Shown here: positions 53,222 to 62,598 of the stretch, piece by piece | How the letters are laid out: each line of letters starts with the position of its first letter | Position numbering within the stretch: position 1 is the first letter of the stretch | Source of the DNA: Mucilaginibacter sp. SMC90 | GTDB lineage: Bacteria; Bacteroidota; Bacteroidia; Sphingobacteriales; Sphingobacteriaceae | Direction: 5' to 3' | DNA length: 64,000 bases | Assembly (NCBI RefSeq): GCF_022811725.1 | Contig: NZ_CP094527.1 | Span: 4,216,001-4,280,000, forward strand | The notes under the pieces: model-generated | What the model was told of the DNA's origin: nothing | The model's input: only the letters and a program-made list of their open reading frames with translations | The model's database searches: none | Position numbers and translations under genes: made by a program

Positions 53222-53980
53222 TTAAATTTTCTCTGTTAAATGCCGCCAATATCGCTTAGGAATATGGCGTACATGAAGCCTGGTATTTTTGCGCGACACG
53301 ATGTTTACACTGTTAAAATAGTTTTTCCAAAGGTTTTGATAAATACCTTCATCTTCGCCATACGCTGCTATAACATCAACCGGTTTATTCAACTCATCAA
53401 AATCCATTTCTATAAATTGCGTATCATGAAGATCATAATACAAACCATAATTTCTTTTGATATCGAAAATCATCCATTTCTGATCGGCATACCTGCTTTT
53501 AAAATGTTTGATAAGTAATGGCAGCACATTAAAATCAGGTTCTATTGCCGCATAAAAGGTACCGTCATTTAGTTTCTGAAATCTGATAAAGGCTTCCATC
53601 CGGTGCTTTTCGCGCCTAACCATTTTTAAAATCTCCGAAAGGCGCATCACATATCTATTTCCATAATCCTCTTCAATATTCTGCTCACTGTCAAAAACAT
53701 GACGAATAAAACCAAGTACATTGCAATCTTCGCCGGCAATTTCGGCCATGTGGCTGATATAAAGACGCTGAACTCCCGCTGCGGAAAGCTTTTTGCGCAA
53801 CCCACTTAATACCCGGCGTGCCCGTCCCTCGTCAGTAACAACAGGAATCACCTCTTCAAACAAAGCATTATTGCGCCACTCCCCTTTCAATAATTTCACA
53901 GGATACAGTTTCCGCTCGTAAATCTCAAACACGGCAGTAAGCAAGCCCTCAAACGTTCCGTCGTAAACCAGTGTATGCAT
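53222..53980 (-). CDS. TIGR03915-family DNA metabolism protein (DUF4130)
   Basis: Protein of 252 residues from the ATG at 53980, 2 bp after the radical-SAM stop (a TTG at 53986 would overlap it). It matches the TIGR03915/DUF4130 family (LVYDGTFEGLLTAVFEIYER, LSEILKMVRREKHRMEAFIRF). In many bacteria this protein is paired with the radical SAM protein upstream, sometimes fused to a uracil-DNA-glycosylase domain. A role in repair or modification of DNA is inferred from that pairing. Confidence 0.9.
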   Translation of the reverse strand: MHTLVYDGTFEGLLTAVFEIYERKLYPVKLLKGEWRNNALFEEVIPVVTDEGRARRVLSGLRKKLSAAGVQRLYISHMAEIAGEDCNVLGFIRHVFDSEQNIEEDYGNRYVMRLSEILKMVRREKHRMEAFIRFQKLNDGTFYAAIEPDFNVLPLLIKHFKSRYADQKWMIFDIKRNYGLYYDLHDTQFIEMDFDELNKPVDVIAAYGEDEGIYQNLWKNYFNSVNIVSRKNTRLHVRHIPKRYWRHLTEKI

Positions 53981-53982
53981 CT

Positions 53983-55239
53983 TCAAAACAGGTTAAGTTG
54001 AGTTTGTGTATTTTTAATGTATTTACTTTGAGATTGGGCCATGATAAATTGCTTGATATTCTGCCCGGTTAAATCGCGCCGTTCAAACTCATTGCTTTTA
54101 CAGGTAATAAAGTACCGGGCCCTGTTAATGGCCACTCCTATTGATTTTAATTGCTCCCAGCCCAACCCGGCAAACTTACGTGCAGCAACTATTTTTTGTG
54201 CTGATAACAAACCGATACCCGGAACGCGAAGAATCAGCTGCAAGTCAGCTTTATTAATATCGATCGGAAAAACCTGCATATTGCGAATTGCCCAACTTAG
54301 CTTAGGGTCAATATCCAGATCAAGAAGCGGATTTTGATTATTTACTATTTCGTTTACATGAAACCCATAAAAACGCATAAGCCAATCGGCCTGGTAAAGG
54401 CGGTTTTCGCGCACCAACGGAACGGCAGTATTCAAGGCAGGCAAACGCTGATCTGCCAAAACCGGCACATATCCTGAATAATAAACGCGCTTTAAATTGA
54501 AATTTTTATAAAAATAATTGGCCGATTGCAATACCTGCTGATCACTTTCGCGTGTGGCACCTACTATTACTTGAGTACTTTGCCCTGCAGGCGCAAACAT
54601 CGGGGCGTTTTTGAAGAGTTTTTTTTCTTCTGTATTCTGAATGATCTCCTTTTTCAAAAACTGCATTGGGTCAATCATATCCTGCCTGTTTTTATCAGGT
54701 GCCAATAGCTTTAATCCCGCCTCGGTAGGCATTTCCAAATTCACGCTAAGCCTGTCAGCATATAAGCCTGCTTCACGCATTAACTCTTCACTTGCACCAG
54801 GAATAGATTTTAAATGAATATATCCGTTAAAGTTATGCTCCGTTCGAAGTTTTTTTGCTACCCGAACCAATCGCTCCATAGTATAATCCGCATCTTTAAA
54901 AATGCCGGAGCTCAAAAACAATCCTTCTATATAATTACGCCGATAAAAATTAATGGTAAGATCAACCACTTCCTGCACTGTAAACGCGGCCCGCTTGATA
55001 TCATTGTTTTTACGGGATACGCAATAGGCACAGTCAAATATGCAATGATTGGTAAGCAGGATCTTCAGCAACGACACACAGCGTCCATCCTCTGTATAGC
55101 TATGACAGATTCCATTACTGGCATTACCCAGGCCCTTGTCCTTGTTTTTCCTGTTGCTCCCGCTCGAGGCGCATGACACATCATATTTAGCCGCATCGGC
55201 CAAAATATTGAGCTTTTCCGTTATCCTTTCCACATTCAT
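53983..55239 (-). CDS. Radical SAM DNA modification/repair protein (TIGR03916)
   Basis: Radical S-adenosylmethionine protein of 418 residues. The iron-sulfur cluster motif is C-x3-C-x2-C in NHCIFDCAYC, preceded by a conserved GICHSYTEDGRCVSLLK segment with further cysteines. The C-terminus has a helix-hairpin-helix DNA-binding element (LILRVPGIGLLSAQKIVAARK), as expected for TIGR03916. Paired with the downstream TIGR03915 gene; the chemistry on DNA is not established in the family as far as I know. Confidence 0.92.
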   Translation of the reverse strand: MNVERITEKLNILADAAKYDVSCASSGSNRKNKDKGLGNASNGICHSYTEDGRCVSLLKILLTNHCIFDCAYCVSRKNNDIKRAAFTVQEVVDLTINFYRRNYIEGLFLSSGIFKDADYTMERLVRVAKKLRTEHNFNGYIHLKSIPGASEELMREAGLYADRLSVNLEMPTEAGLKLLAPDKNRQDMIDPMQFLKKEIIQNTEEKKLFKNAPMFAPAGQSTQVIVGATRESDQQVLQSANYFYKNFNLKRVYYSGYVPVLADQRLPALNTAVPLVRENRLYQADWLMRFYGFHVNEIVNNQNPLLDLDIDPKLSWAIRNMQVFPIDINKADLQLILRVPGIGLLSAQKIVAARKFAGLGWEQLKSIGVAINRARYFITCKSNEFERRDLTGQNIKQFIMAQSQSKYIKNTQTQLNLF

Positions 55240-55422
55240 ATCAAATCAAAAATACTAATAATTTTAGCAAATAGCGATTTGAATGGAAATTTTTTTATTT
55301 AATAATTTAATATCCTGTCCACGATATAACAATGTAAGTAAAGCGTCTAAATGTTCTTAAGTCAGATCTGGGCAAACACTATGCCTTCTTAGGAGTTAAC
55401 TATTAAAACAAAGATTAAACTC

Positions 55423-55836
55423 ATGGAAAAATTATATACAGCTGTGGTAACAGCAAAGGGCGGCCGCGAAGGCCATATTAAATCAGAAGATGGTGTAATA
55501 GACCTTGAACTTAAGCTACCTGAAGCTCTTGGCGGCGAAGATGGCTATGCCAATCCGGAGTTATTATTTGCGGGTGCGTGGGGAGCTTGCTACTTAGGGG
55601 CCTTAGGCTCTGTTGGTAAAAGGGATAATATAGATGTAACACAAGCTACAGTTGACGTGCATATTTCATTCAACAAAGAGAGCGAAGCGGCTTTCGCGCT
55701 TTCGGCCGAACTGCATGTACACATTCCGGGGGTAGATTGGGATATCGCTCAAAAAATGGCTGATGCCGCGCACCGGGCCTGCCCATATTCAAAAGCTACA
55801 AGAAACAACATTGAAGTTAAAGTACTGGCAGACTAA
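55423..55836 (+). CDS. ohr: Organic hydroperoxide resistance protein Ohr
   Basis: Ohr/OsmC-family peroxidase of 137 residues that reduces organic and fatty-acid hydroperoxides with thiols. Reactive cysteine C56 (GAWGACYLG) and resolving cysteine C120 (HRACPYSK), plus the expected arginine in KGGREGH and glutamate in NPELLFAGA. It is followed by a strong terminator hairpin shared with the convergent hsp20 gene. No OhrR-type repressor is adjacent. Confidence 0.92.
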   Translation: MEKLYTAVVTAKGGREGHIKSEDGVIDLELKLPEALGGEDGYANPELLFAGAWGACYLGALGSVGKRDNIDVTQATVDVHISFNKESEAAFALSAELHVHIPGVDWDIAQKMADAAHRACPYSKATRNNIEVKVLAD

Positions 55837-55855
55837 GTAGTTATTAATAAAAAAA

Positions 55856-55879
55856 AGCCGCCCCTAACGGGGCGGCCTT
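55856..55879. terminator. Bidirectional terminator ohr / hsp20
   Basis: GCCGCCCC-TAA-CGGGGCGGC stem (about 55858-55876) preceded by an A run and followed by TTC, between two convergent genes; the A run serves as the T tract for the minus-strand transcript. Confidence 0.8.
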
Positions 55880-55916
55880 CAAACCAAACTAACTACTTTA
55901 TGAAAACAGTCTTTAA

Positions 55917-56357
55917 TTATTTTACAGCAATTTCTCTTGTTTGAGATTTTGCATCTTCTTTTTTTGCTATAGTAAGCTTCAAAATACCATCAGCATAATC
56001 GGCATCAATTTTTGATTGATCTGCGCTTTCGGGCAAGGTGAACGACCTTACAAATGAATTGTAGCTATATTCACGTTTGCTAAATTTCTTGCCTTCTTCA
56101 ACGTTTTCGGCTTTCTTTTCAGCTGCTACACTTAACACATTTTTGTCAAGATTGATCTTAAAATCTTCTTTCTTTAAACCAGGAACAGCCAATTCAACAT
56201 GAAATTCGTTTTCTGTTTCTGCAATGTTCACTGCAGGTACGCGGGCAATTAATTTGTCGCTTAAAAACGAATCATTGATCAGTGAATCAAATACATCACT
56301 AAAAAATGGGTTAGCTGAAGTATTTTTAAGGCCGTTGTTAAATTTTACTAATGTCAT
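55917..56357 (-). CDS. Hsp20/alpha-crystallin small heat-shock protein
   Basis: Holdase chaperone of 146 residues. The alpha-crystallin domain spans about 40-135 (NIAETENEFHVELAVPGLKK to ADYADGILKLTIAKK) with the conserved A-x-x-x-G-x-L strand; the C-terminal REIAV provides an IxI/V-like motif for oligomer assembly. It stores unfolding proteins for DnaK. Its start is preceded by a purine-rich RBS (AGGAGG near 56366), unusually strong for this genome. Confidence 0.93.
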   Translation of the reverse strand: MTLVKFNNGLKNTSANPFFSDVFDSLINDSFLSDKLIARVPAVNIAETENEFHVELAVPGLKKEDFKINLDKNVLSVAAEKKAENVEEGKKFSKREYSYNSFVRSFTLPESADQSKIDADYADGILKLTIAKKEDAKSQTREIAVK

Positions 56358-56365
56358 TTTTATAT

Positions 56366-56372
56366 CCTCCTA
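56366..56372 (-). promoter_or_regulatory. Strong Shine-Dalgarno site of hsp20
   Basis: Just upstream of the hsp20 start the minus strand reads TAGGAGGATAT, a near-perfect AGGAGG at suitable spacing. Most genes in this window rely on A-rich leaders instead, so this suggests high translation of the heat-shock protein. Confidence 0.6.
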
Positions 56373-56493
56373 AAGTTTTGTTTTTTATTAACTTCGTAAC
56401 CTATTGATCAACTGCTGTACCAACGGCAAAAAAGCCTAAAACGAGCGACAAAAAGTCATCAATAATGTTTTTGGGCAGACAAAATGACTGAAA

Positions 56494-56940
56494 ATGACTG
56501 AAAAACTTACTGATTATAAATATAAAACGTCTATTCCTATCCGTTTTTCGGATATTGATTCATTCGGGCACGTAAACAACGCCGTATACCTTACCTATTT
56601 TGAAATAGCCCGTATTGGTTACTGGAAGGAAATTATTAACTGGGATTGGAGCACTACCGGCATTATCCTGGGCCGGTCGGAGATCAACTACCTTAAACCT
56701 TTAACTGTTCAGGACAATATTGCCTGTTACGTACGTACCATACGGATAGGTAACAGCAGTTTTGATATGATGCATGTATTGGTAAAGATAACCCCGAATG
56801 GAGAGGAAATAGTAACTACCGGTAAAACTGTTTGCATCAGTTACGATTACTCAGCCAACAAATCGGTGCCTATTCCATCTTCTGAAAGGCATCGGATGAT
56901 CAATTACGATGAGCCAAGATTGATTTTGAATACGAATTAA
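56494..56940 (+). CDS. Acyl-CoA thioesterase, 4HBT hotdog fold
   Basis: Hotdog-fold thioesterase of 148 residues. The family signature FSDIDSFGHVNNAVYLTYFE (catalytic Asp in SDID) and ETRG-like RSEINYLKPL strands are visible; the YbgC/FadM group acts on acyl-CoA thioesters. An out-of-frame ATG ten bases upstream is followed by the true ATG at 56494. The substrate is unknown. Confidence 0.85.
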   Translation: MTEKLTDYKYKTSIPIRFSDIDSFGHVNNAVYLTYFEIARIGYWKEIINWDWSTTGIILGRSEINYLKPLTVQDNIACYVRTIRIGNSSFDMMHVLVKITPNGEEIVTTGKTVCISYDYSANKSVPIPSSERHRMINYDEPRLILNTN

Positions 56941-56954
56941 ATATTAGATGTATA

Positions 56955-57062
56955 AATTTCAAATGTGCATATCTGCACATTTGAAATTGCATTATTCTTA
57001 TATATCTAATTTCCGAACACTTGCACATTTGAAACCTGCACATCTATAATCAGCACATCTGA
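56955..57062. repeat. GCACATYTG hairpin and repeats, copy 2
   Basis: A perfect 15-bp inverted repeat AATTTCAAATGTGCA-TATC-TGCACATTTGAAATT (56955-56988) is followed by further TTGCACATTTG, CTGCACATCT and AGCACATCTG units to 57062. It sits between convergent genes. The short 27.7-kb copy shares the core. It may help end both transcripts, but the repeat family itself is unexplained. Confidence 0.7.
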
Positions 57063-58460
57063 TTAAAATATTTTCCCCGGGTTCAAGATTCCTTCAGGGT
57101 CAAATACTTGTTTTATCCCCCTCCAAAGCGCAAAATGAACATCCGAAAATTTTATCGGCATGAAATCTTTTTGCACCAAACCGATTCCATGTTCGCCAGA
57201 CAAAGTACCACCAAGTGATACTGTAAGCTCAAATATTTCCCGGATACCGAATTTCAACTTATTGTTCCAGTCCTCATCGCTCATGTTAGCCTTGATAATA
57301 TTTACGTGCAAGTTCCCATCGCCTGCATGACCATAACACACTGATTCAAAGCCATATTTAACCCCGGTTTCTTTTATTCCTTTAATTAACTGCGGCAGCG
57401 CAGCGCGGGGAACAACCGTATCTTCTTCTTTATAAACTGAATTTGATTTCACTGATACCGCCATTGTACGCCTTAAACGCCAAAGCTCCTCTTTTTGCGC
57501 AGCCGAATCGGCAAATAACACATCGCGGCAGTCAAACTCTTCAAGTACGGTATTTATCTTTTCGCAGTCAGCAAAAATAACATCCTGGTTTGTACCATCT
57601 ACTTCTATCAGCAAAAAAGCTTCGATGCCATCCTGCAGATCAAAAGCAATATCATCATGCTCCTTAACCCACTCCACGCCTCTCCGCTCCATAAACTCCA
57701 ATGCAGAGGGAATGATCCCAGCCCTGAATATAGCAGAAACAGCTGCGCAAGCTATTTCATTGGTTGGAAACGAAGCCAGCATTAGTGCATCTATAGTTGG
57801 AGCCGGGATAAGCTTTACCACTATCTTAGTCACAATACCCAGCGTACCTTCCGATCCAATCATGAGTTGGGTTAAATTATAACCAGACGCGTATTTAAGC
57901 GTATTTGCGCCGGTCCAGATGATCTCGCCGGAAGTTAAAGCCACCTGCAGGTTCAGCACATACTCTCTTATTGTTCCGTATTTAACAACGCGTGGGCCTC
58001 CCGAACCGTGTGAAACGTTCCCACCTATAAAGCAACTGCCCTTACTCGCCGGATCAACCGGATATAACAACCCTTCGGCAGCTACCTGGTTCATAAACTC
58101 TTCGGTAATAACACCCGGTTCAACAGTGGCCTGCAGGTTCTGCGTATCAATATCCAGTACCCTGTTAAAGCGTTCCATAGCTATCAGCAAGCCGCCATTT
58201 ACAGGCAATGCGCCGCCGCTTAAACCGGTGCCAGCGCCCCGCGGTGTTACCGGGATTAAATTTTCATTGCAGATTTTTAACAATGCAGCAACTTCCTCAG
58301 GAGTTTGCGGACGGGCTACTACTTCAGGATAATAAACCAGGTCTTCGGTTTCATCATGACTGTATTTTTCAAGACCTTCGTCACTGGTTAAAACATTGCT
58401 ATCGCCCACTACGGCGATGATAGCTTCTAATATTTGAGCTGATATCTTATTGAATTCCAT
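57063..58460 (-). CDS. FAD-linked oxidase (GlcD/D-lactate dehydrogenase-like)
   Basis: Flavoprotein of 465 residues. FAD-binding PCMH domain with TPRGAGTGLSGGALP and NVSHGSGGPRVVKYG, and the C-terminal oxidase domain with CYGHAGDGNLHVNI and GEHGIGLVQK. Family members oxidise D-2-hydroxy acids such as glycolate or D-lactate and pass electrons to the respiratory chain. No GlcE/GlcF partners are adjacent, so a single-subunit D-lactate dehydrogenase is the better guess. Its start lies 2 bp after folB. Confidence 0.9.
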   Translation of the reverse strand: MEFNKISAQILEAIIAVVGDSNVLTSDEGLEKYSHDETEDLVYYPEVVARPQTPEEVAALLKICNENLIPVTPRGAGTGLSGGALPVNGGLLIAMERFNRVLDIDTQNLQATVEPGVITEEFMNQVAAEGLLYPVDPASKGSCFIGGNVSHGSGGPRVVKYGTIREYVLNLQVALTSGEIIWTGANTLKYASGYNLTQLMIGSEGTLGIVTKIVVKLIPAPTIDALMLASFPTNEIACAAVSAIFRAGIIPSALEFMERRGVEWVKEHDDIAFDLQDGIEAFLLIEVDGTNQDVIFADCEKINTVLEEFDCRDVLFADSAAQKEELWRLRRTMAVSVKSNSVYKEEDTVVPRAALPQLIKGIKETGVKYGFESVCYGHAGDGNLHVNIIKANMSDEDWNNKLKFGIREIFELTVSLGGTLSGEHGIGLVQKDFMPIKFSDVHFALWRGIKQVFDPEGILNPGKIF

Positions 58461-58462
58461 AA

Positions 58463-58822
58463 TCAGGATTTCTTATAGTTAATAATAACAGCAGAATGAG
58501 CAACCTTGCCGCTTAAGGGCGGTGTAAGTTTTTTTATGGTAACCTCAATGCTTTCTACAAAAGGATATTTCTTTTTTACACGGTCAATAATTGCCCGACC
58601 AACGGTTTCAATCAATTTACGCGGATGTTTCATCTCTTCACATACAATAATATACACGCGCTCATAGTCAACAGTTTTATTTAAATCATCTTCCAGCAAA
58701 TCGCCGGGAGGCACAAAACCTACATTTACATCAACTAAAAAGCGGCAACCTATTTTTTGTTCTTCGGGATAAAATCCATGGTACGCGAAAAATTCGGCAC
58801 CCTGCAAGGCTATATTGATCAT
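58463..58822 (-). CDS. folB: Dihydroneopterin aldolase
   Basis: FolB enzyme of 119 residues from the ATG at 58822 (MINIALQGAEFFAYHGFYPE); the open frame extends two codons to a TTG. It cleaves dihydroneopterin to 6-hydroxymethyl-dihydropterin in folate synthesis. The glutamate and tyrosine of the active site (AYHGFYPEEQ), the central VDYERVYIIV and the lysine of TIKKLTPPL are present. It shares a transcript with the downstream FAD oxidase gene by spacing, although the two functions are unrelated. Confidence 0.93.
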   Translation of the reverse strand: MINIALQGAEFFAYHGFYPEEQKIGCRFLVDVNVGFVPPGDLLEDDLNKTVDYERVYIIVCEEMKHPRKLIETVGRAIIDRVKKKYPFVESIEVTIKKLTPPLSGKVAHSAVIINYKKS

Positions 58823-59056
58823 GTTCAAAAGTAATAAAAGCCGTATCTAAATCTCATCCCCGGTGAAAAGACTTTTAAAATTTTCTGTTGATACCCCAGA
58901 TTTTCAAGTACAAAAATATTTTTTCACCAAAAACATGCTTTAAACCATTTAAACCTACTTTTTGCAATAAAGCGGCTTTACATATCAAAAAACAGCATTT
59001 TTGGCTTGCTTTTACCGAAGGTAAATGCTTTATATTTGCTCACCAACTATAACGTT

Positions 59057-60238
59057 ATGGCCAAAACAGATCTGTACGAAGCTCCTGATTATTATCTGTT
59101 AGATGAGTTGCTAACCGACGAACATAAACTGATCCGCTCATCAGTTCGTGACTGGGTGAAGAAGGAATTAAGCCCTATAATTGAAGATTATGCTCAAAAA
59201 GCTGAATTCCCTTCACAGTTATTAAGAGGCCTTGCCGAAATTGGCGCTTTTGGCCCTACAATACCAGTTGAATACGGAGGTGCGGGTTTAGATTATACGG
59301 CCTACGGCATTATCATGCAGGAATTGGAACGCGGTGATTCGGGCATTCGATCTACAGCATCTGTCCAGGGATCGCTGGTGATGTACCCTATTTATGCCTA
59401 TGGGAGCGAAGAACAGCGTAAAAAATATCTTCCCAAACTGGCCAGCGGCGAATTAATGGGATGTTTTGGCCTTACCGAGCCCGATCACGGTTCAAACCCC
59501 GGGGGTATGACCACTAATATTAAAGACGCAGGAGATCACTATATCCTTAACGGTGCTAAAATGTGGATCTCTAATTCGCCTTTTGCTGATATTGCCGTTG
59601 TTTGGGCTAAAGACGAGGAGGGTAAAATTCGCGGAGTGATCGTAGAACGCGGTATGGAAGGTTTCACTACTCCTGCTACGCACAATAAATGGTCATTAAG
59701 GGCATCGGCAACCGGCGAACTTGTTTTTGACCACGTTAAAATACCAAAGGAAAACCTGCTACCCAACGTATCCGGCATTAAAGGCCCGCTGGGATGTTTA
59801 AATCAGGCCCGTTTCGGTATTGCCTGGGGTGCATTGGGTGCTGCTATGGATTGTTATGATACAGCTCTCCGTTACACGAAAGAGCGTGAGCAATTTGGCC
59901 GGCCTATTGCCGGTTTTCAACTTCAGCAAAAAAAACTGGCCGAAATGATAACCGAGATCACGAAAGGCCAGCTATTGGTTTGGCGTTTAGGCACGCTCAA
60001 AAATGAGAACAGGGCAACCCCCGCTCAAATATCAATGGCGAAACGAAACAGTGTTGAAACAGCTATTACTATTGCGCGCGAAGCAAGACAAATGCTTGGA
60101 GGTATGGGAATTACCGGCGAATATCCTATAATGAGGCATATGATGAACCTGGAGTCGGTGATAACCTATGAAGGCACCCATGACATACATTTACTTATTA
60201 CAGGAATGGACGTTACCGGGCTCGATGCTTTTAAATAG
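59057..60238 (+). CDS. Glutaryl-CoA dehydrogenase family acyl-CoA dehydrogenase
   Basis: Acyl-CoA dehydrogenase of 393 residues from the ATG at 59057; the longer frame lacks a normal start. Hallmarks of the glutaryl-CoA group are MGCFGLTEPDHGSNPGGM, NKWSLRASATGELVFDHV and the C-terminal VITYEGTHDIHLLITG with catalytic E372. The family oxidises and decarboxylates glutaryl-CoA to crotonyl-CoA in lysine and tryptophan breakdown. The arginine before LRAS and the serine residues that bind the substrate carboxylate are in place by eye. No other pathway gene is adjacent. Confidence 0.88.
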   Translation: MAKTDLYEAPDYYLLDELLTDEHKLIRSSVRDWVKKELSPIIEDYAQKAEFPSQLLRGLAEIGAFGPTIPVEYGGAGLDYTAYGIIMQELERGDSGIRSTASVQGSLVMYPIYAYGSEEQRKKYLPKLASGELMGCFGLTEPDHGSNPGGMTTNIKDAGDHYILNGAKMWISNSPFADIAVVWAKDEEGKIRGVIVERGMEGFTTPATHNKWSLRASATGELVFDHVKIPKENLLPNVSGIKGPLGCLNQARFGIAWGALGAAMDCYDTALRYTKEREQFGRPIAGFQLQQKKLAEMITEITKGQLLVWRLGTLKNENRATPAQISMAKRNSVETAITIAREARQMLGGMGITGEYPIMRHMMNLESVITYEGTHDIHLLITGMDVTGLDAFK

Positions 60239-60324
60239 CAGATAATCAATACATTTTAACTTTCAGTAAATTGCGTGTTATTCTGACACAAAAGTATTGT
60301 TCGTTATAATTATGAACATTATAT

Positions 60325-62439
60325 TTGTTGCGTAAACACTTAATTTTGGCGCCCCCCTATAGCCCTGTTAGTTTAAACAAACTGTTGTTCAACCATTCGT
60401 ATTGGCTGGCTATCGCATGTTTATTGTCTTTTAATTCCTGCGCAAACAGGGTTAAAGATACCGGCGATTACTCTGCACAGTTTAAGCCAATACTTGATAC
60501 AGTAAACCTGTACAATGGCGAAAAAAATCAACCCCAAAAAGGCCTTGAATACCTCGATTCGGCTTACGTAAACATAAAAAAACCGTTTGTAAGCGACAGG
60601 TTCCGTTTTTACTCCGTTCATTTCCTTTACAATTTAAAAGCCTTGCATGACCCTAAAAAAGCCATGCCCTATGCCGATACAATGCAGGCCGTAGCGTCTG
60701 AAAGTGTTACCGCCGACCAACACATAGCGTTAGCAGCTGAAGCTAATTTTGCTACCGGAGATGCCTATTCAGACATGGCAAAATATGACCAGGCCTACAG
60801 GTATTTTTACAAAGGGTACTCTATAGGCAAAAATGCCATCGACAATGCTATACTGGCCGAATACACCTACAGGATGGGCATGATCATGTTTAAACAAGGG
60901 CATTTTAAAGAAGCTGCAAATTACTTTAAGATCAGCCACCGGCAAAGTTATGCTTATACTGATGGTTTCCGGGCCTTTTACCAGCGGCAGGAACTTCTTG
61001 ATAATATTGGAGAAAGCTATAAAAACAGCGGCGATGTTGACAGTTCAAAGCTTTACTTGGATAAAGCGCTTACCTACATCAATGACAATAGCGCAAGGTT
61101 TGCCGAGAGGGCCAATTTGCTTGAAGTTGCCCGGGGTGTTGTGTACGGCAACCAGGGCGACCTGGCTATGCTAACCCATAACTATAATGAAGCAAGTGAG
61201 TTATTGAAAAAAAGTATTGCCATCAATTTAAAACCGGGCAATGACACCCGTGATGCCGAGCTAACCGAAATAAAACTCGCCCGCTTATACACTATTACTA
61301 ATAAGCCAAATGATCTTTTCAATTTATTGAAAAGTTTGCGCACCCAGCTTGATATCGTCAAAAACGATGATGCCGAAACAAGTTGGAATAATTTAATGAG
61401 CGCTTATTATCTGCAGCAAAAGGACTATCAAAATAGTTTGCTGTATTTAAAAAACTATTCGACTTTGAAGGATTCGGCTTTAAAAAAAACATCATCATTG
61501 AAACGGACCGATGTTAACCAGCAGCAGGCAAGTTTTGATAAAGAAAACCAAATAGAAGATCTTAAAGACCATAATAAACTTCAATTAATTTATATATGCC
61601 TCGCCGTGCTTTTTTCGGTAATGGCGGTGATCATTATTTTTCTTGTTTTTAGAAACCTGAAAAGGTCAAAAAGGGATATTGTAGCGATTAAAAAGCTAAA
61701 CGATCAAATTAAACTGCAAAAAAACGAATTAGAAAACACCCTTGAAGAAGTAAACCAGGGAAGCCGCGAAAAAGACCGTATACTGCGTGCAGTTGCCCAT
61801 GACCTCCGTAACCCGCTTGGAGGAATAGCATCATTATCAGCATCGATGGTTGAAGATGCGCGCGATGAAGAACAAACAGATCTGATCAATCTTATTAAAG
61901 AAACTTCTTATAATTCCCTTGAACTTATCAACGAAATTCTGGAGGCTGCAAATACAGCTAATGTGTCCTTCAATAAGGAATGGGTTGAGATTAACGGCCT
62001 TATAAACAACAGCGTTGATTTGCTGCGATTTAAAGCAGCCGAAAAGGAGCAGGATATTATGCTTAGCCTGTTGGATGCCCCTACCGAGCTGTTGATAAAC
62101 CGGGAAAAAATATGGAGGGTTATCAGCAACCTCATTAGTAATGCCATAAAGTTTAGCCCCAAAGGTGCAGCTATTTACGTAATTGTGAATCAAAAGAACC
62201 AGGGGGTTGAAATATGCGTTAAAGATTATGGTATAGGTATTCCTGATAAATTACAGCACCATGTATTTAATATGTTCACCGAAGCTAAACGGCCCGGCAC
62301 CGACGGCGAAAAATCATTTGGTTTGGGCCTTTCAATATGCCGGCAAATAATCGAAAAACATAGCGGCAGGATCTGGCTAAAAAGCGATCAAAATAACGGT
62401 TCAAGTTTCTACGTATATCTCCCTGCACAGGCTTCATAA
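60325..62439 (+). CDS. TPR-containing sensor histidine kinase
   Basis: Lipoprotein-like start (LLFNHSYWLAIACLLSFNSC), then about 350 residues of tetratricopeptide repeats (ATGDAYSDMAKYDQAYRYFY, GHFKEAANYF), a membrane span near residue 425 (LIYICLAVLFSVMAVIIIFLVF), HisKA (RILRAVAHDLRNPLGGIASL) and HATPase_c (NLISNAIKFSP, DYGIGIPDKL, GLGLSICRQII). 704 residues if started at the TTG at 60325. No in-frame ATG exists before residue 114, so a TTG start at 60325, 60328 or 60346 is required; an ATG at 60312 lies in another frame. A close paralogue follows in tandem. Confidence 0.88.
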   Translation: MLRKHLILAPPYSPVSLNKLLFNHSYWLAIACLLSFNSCANRVKDTGDYSAQFKPILDTVNLYNGEKNQPQKGLEYLDSAYVNIKKPFVSDRFRFYSVHFLYNLKALHDPKKAMPYADTMQAVASESVTADQHIALAAEANFATGDAYSDMAKYDQAYRYFYKGYSIGKNAIDNAILAEYTYRMGMIMFKQGHFKEAANYFKISHRQSYAYTDGFRAFYQRQELLDNIGESYKNSGDVDSSKLYLDKALTYINDNSARFAERANLLEVARGVVYGNQGDLAMLTHNYNEASELLKKSIAINLKPGNDTRDAELTEIKLARLYTITNKPNDLFNLLKSLRTQLDIVKNDDAETSWNNLMSAYYLQQKDYQNSLLYLKNYSTLKDSALKKTSSLKRTDVNQQQASFDKENQIEDLKDHNKLQLIYICLAVLFSVMAVIIIFLVFRNLKRSKRDIVAIKKLNDQIKLQKNELENTLEEVNQGSREKDRILRAVAHDLRNPLGGIASLSASMVEDARDEEQTDLINLIKETSYNSLELINEILEAANTANVSFNKEWVEINGLINNSVDLLRFKAAEKEQDIMLSLLDAPTELLINREKIWRVISNLISNAIKFSPKGAAIYVIVNQKNQGVEICVKDYGIGIPDKLQHHVFNMFTEAKRPGTDGEKSFGLGLSICRQIIEKHSGRIWLKSDQNNGSSFYVYLPAQAS

Positions 62440-62598
62440 TATCAGCTTGCAGGCCCTTTATTTTTTTAAACAGCTCAAAACTTTCATTATAAATAATTAA
62501 TTAAAAATATTGGCAAAGGCAGCATGATTTTCTTTGATTTTTTTTATAGTTTACCGTTGTTTTATAACCAACTCTAAACCTGGCTTAATTTTATATTG

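Noticed and set aside
57919..58332. 137-residue antisense frame in the FAD oxidase gene
   Set aside because: Shadow frame with no recognisable domain.
60345..60365. Phase-variable poly-C tract in the TPR kinase
   Set aside because: Only six C, and the only ATG upstream is already closed by a stop in its own frame; no clear switch.
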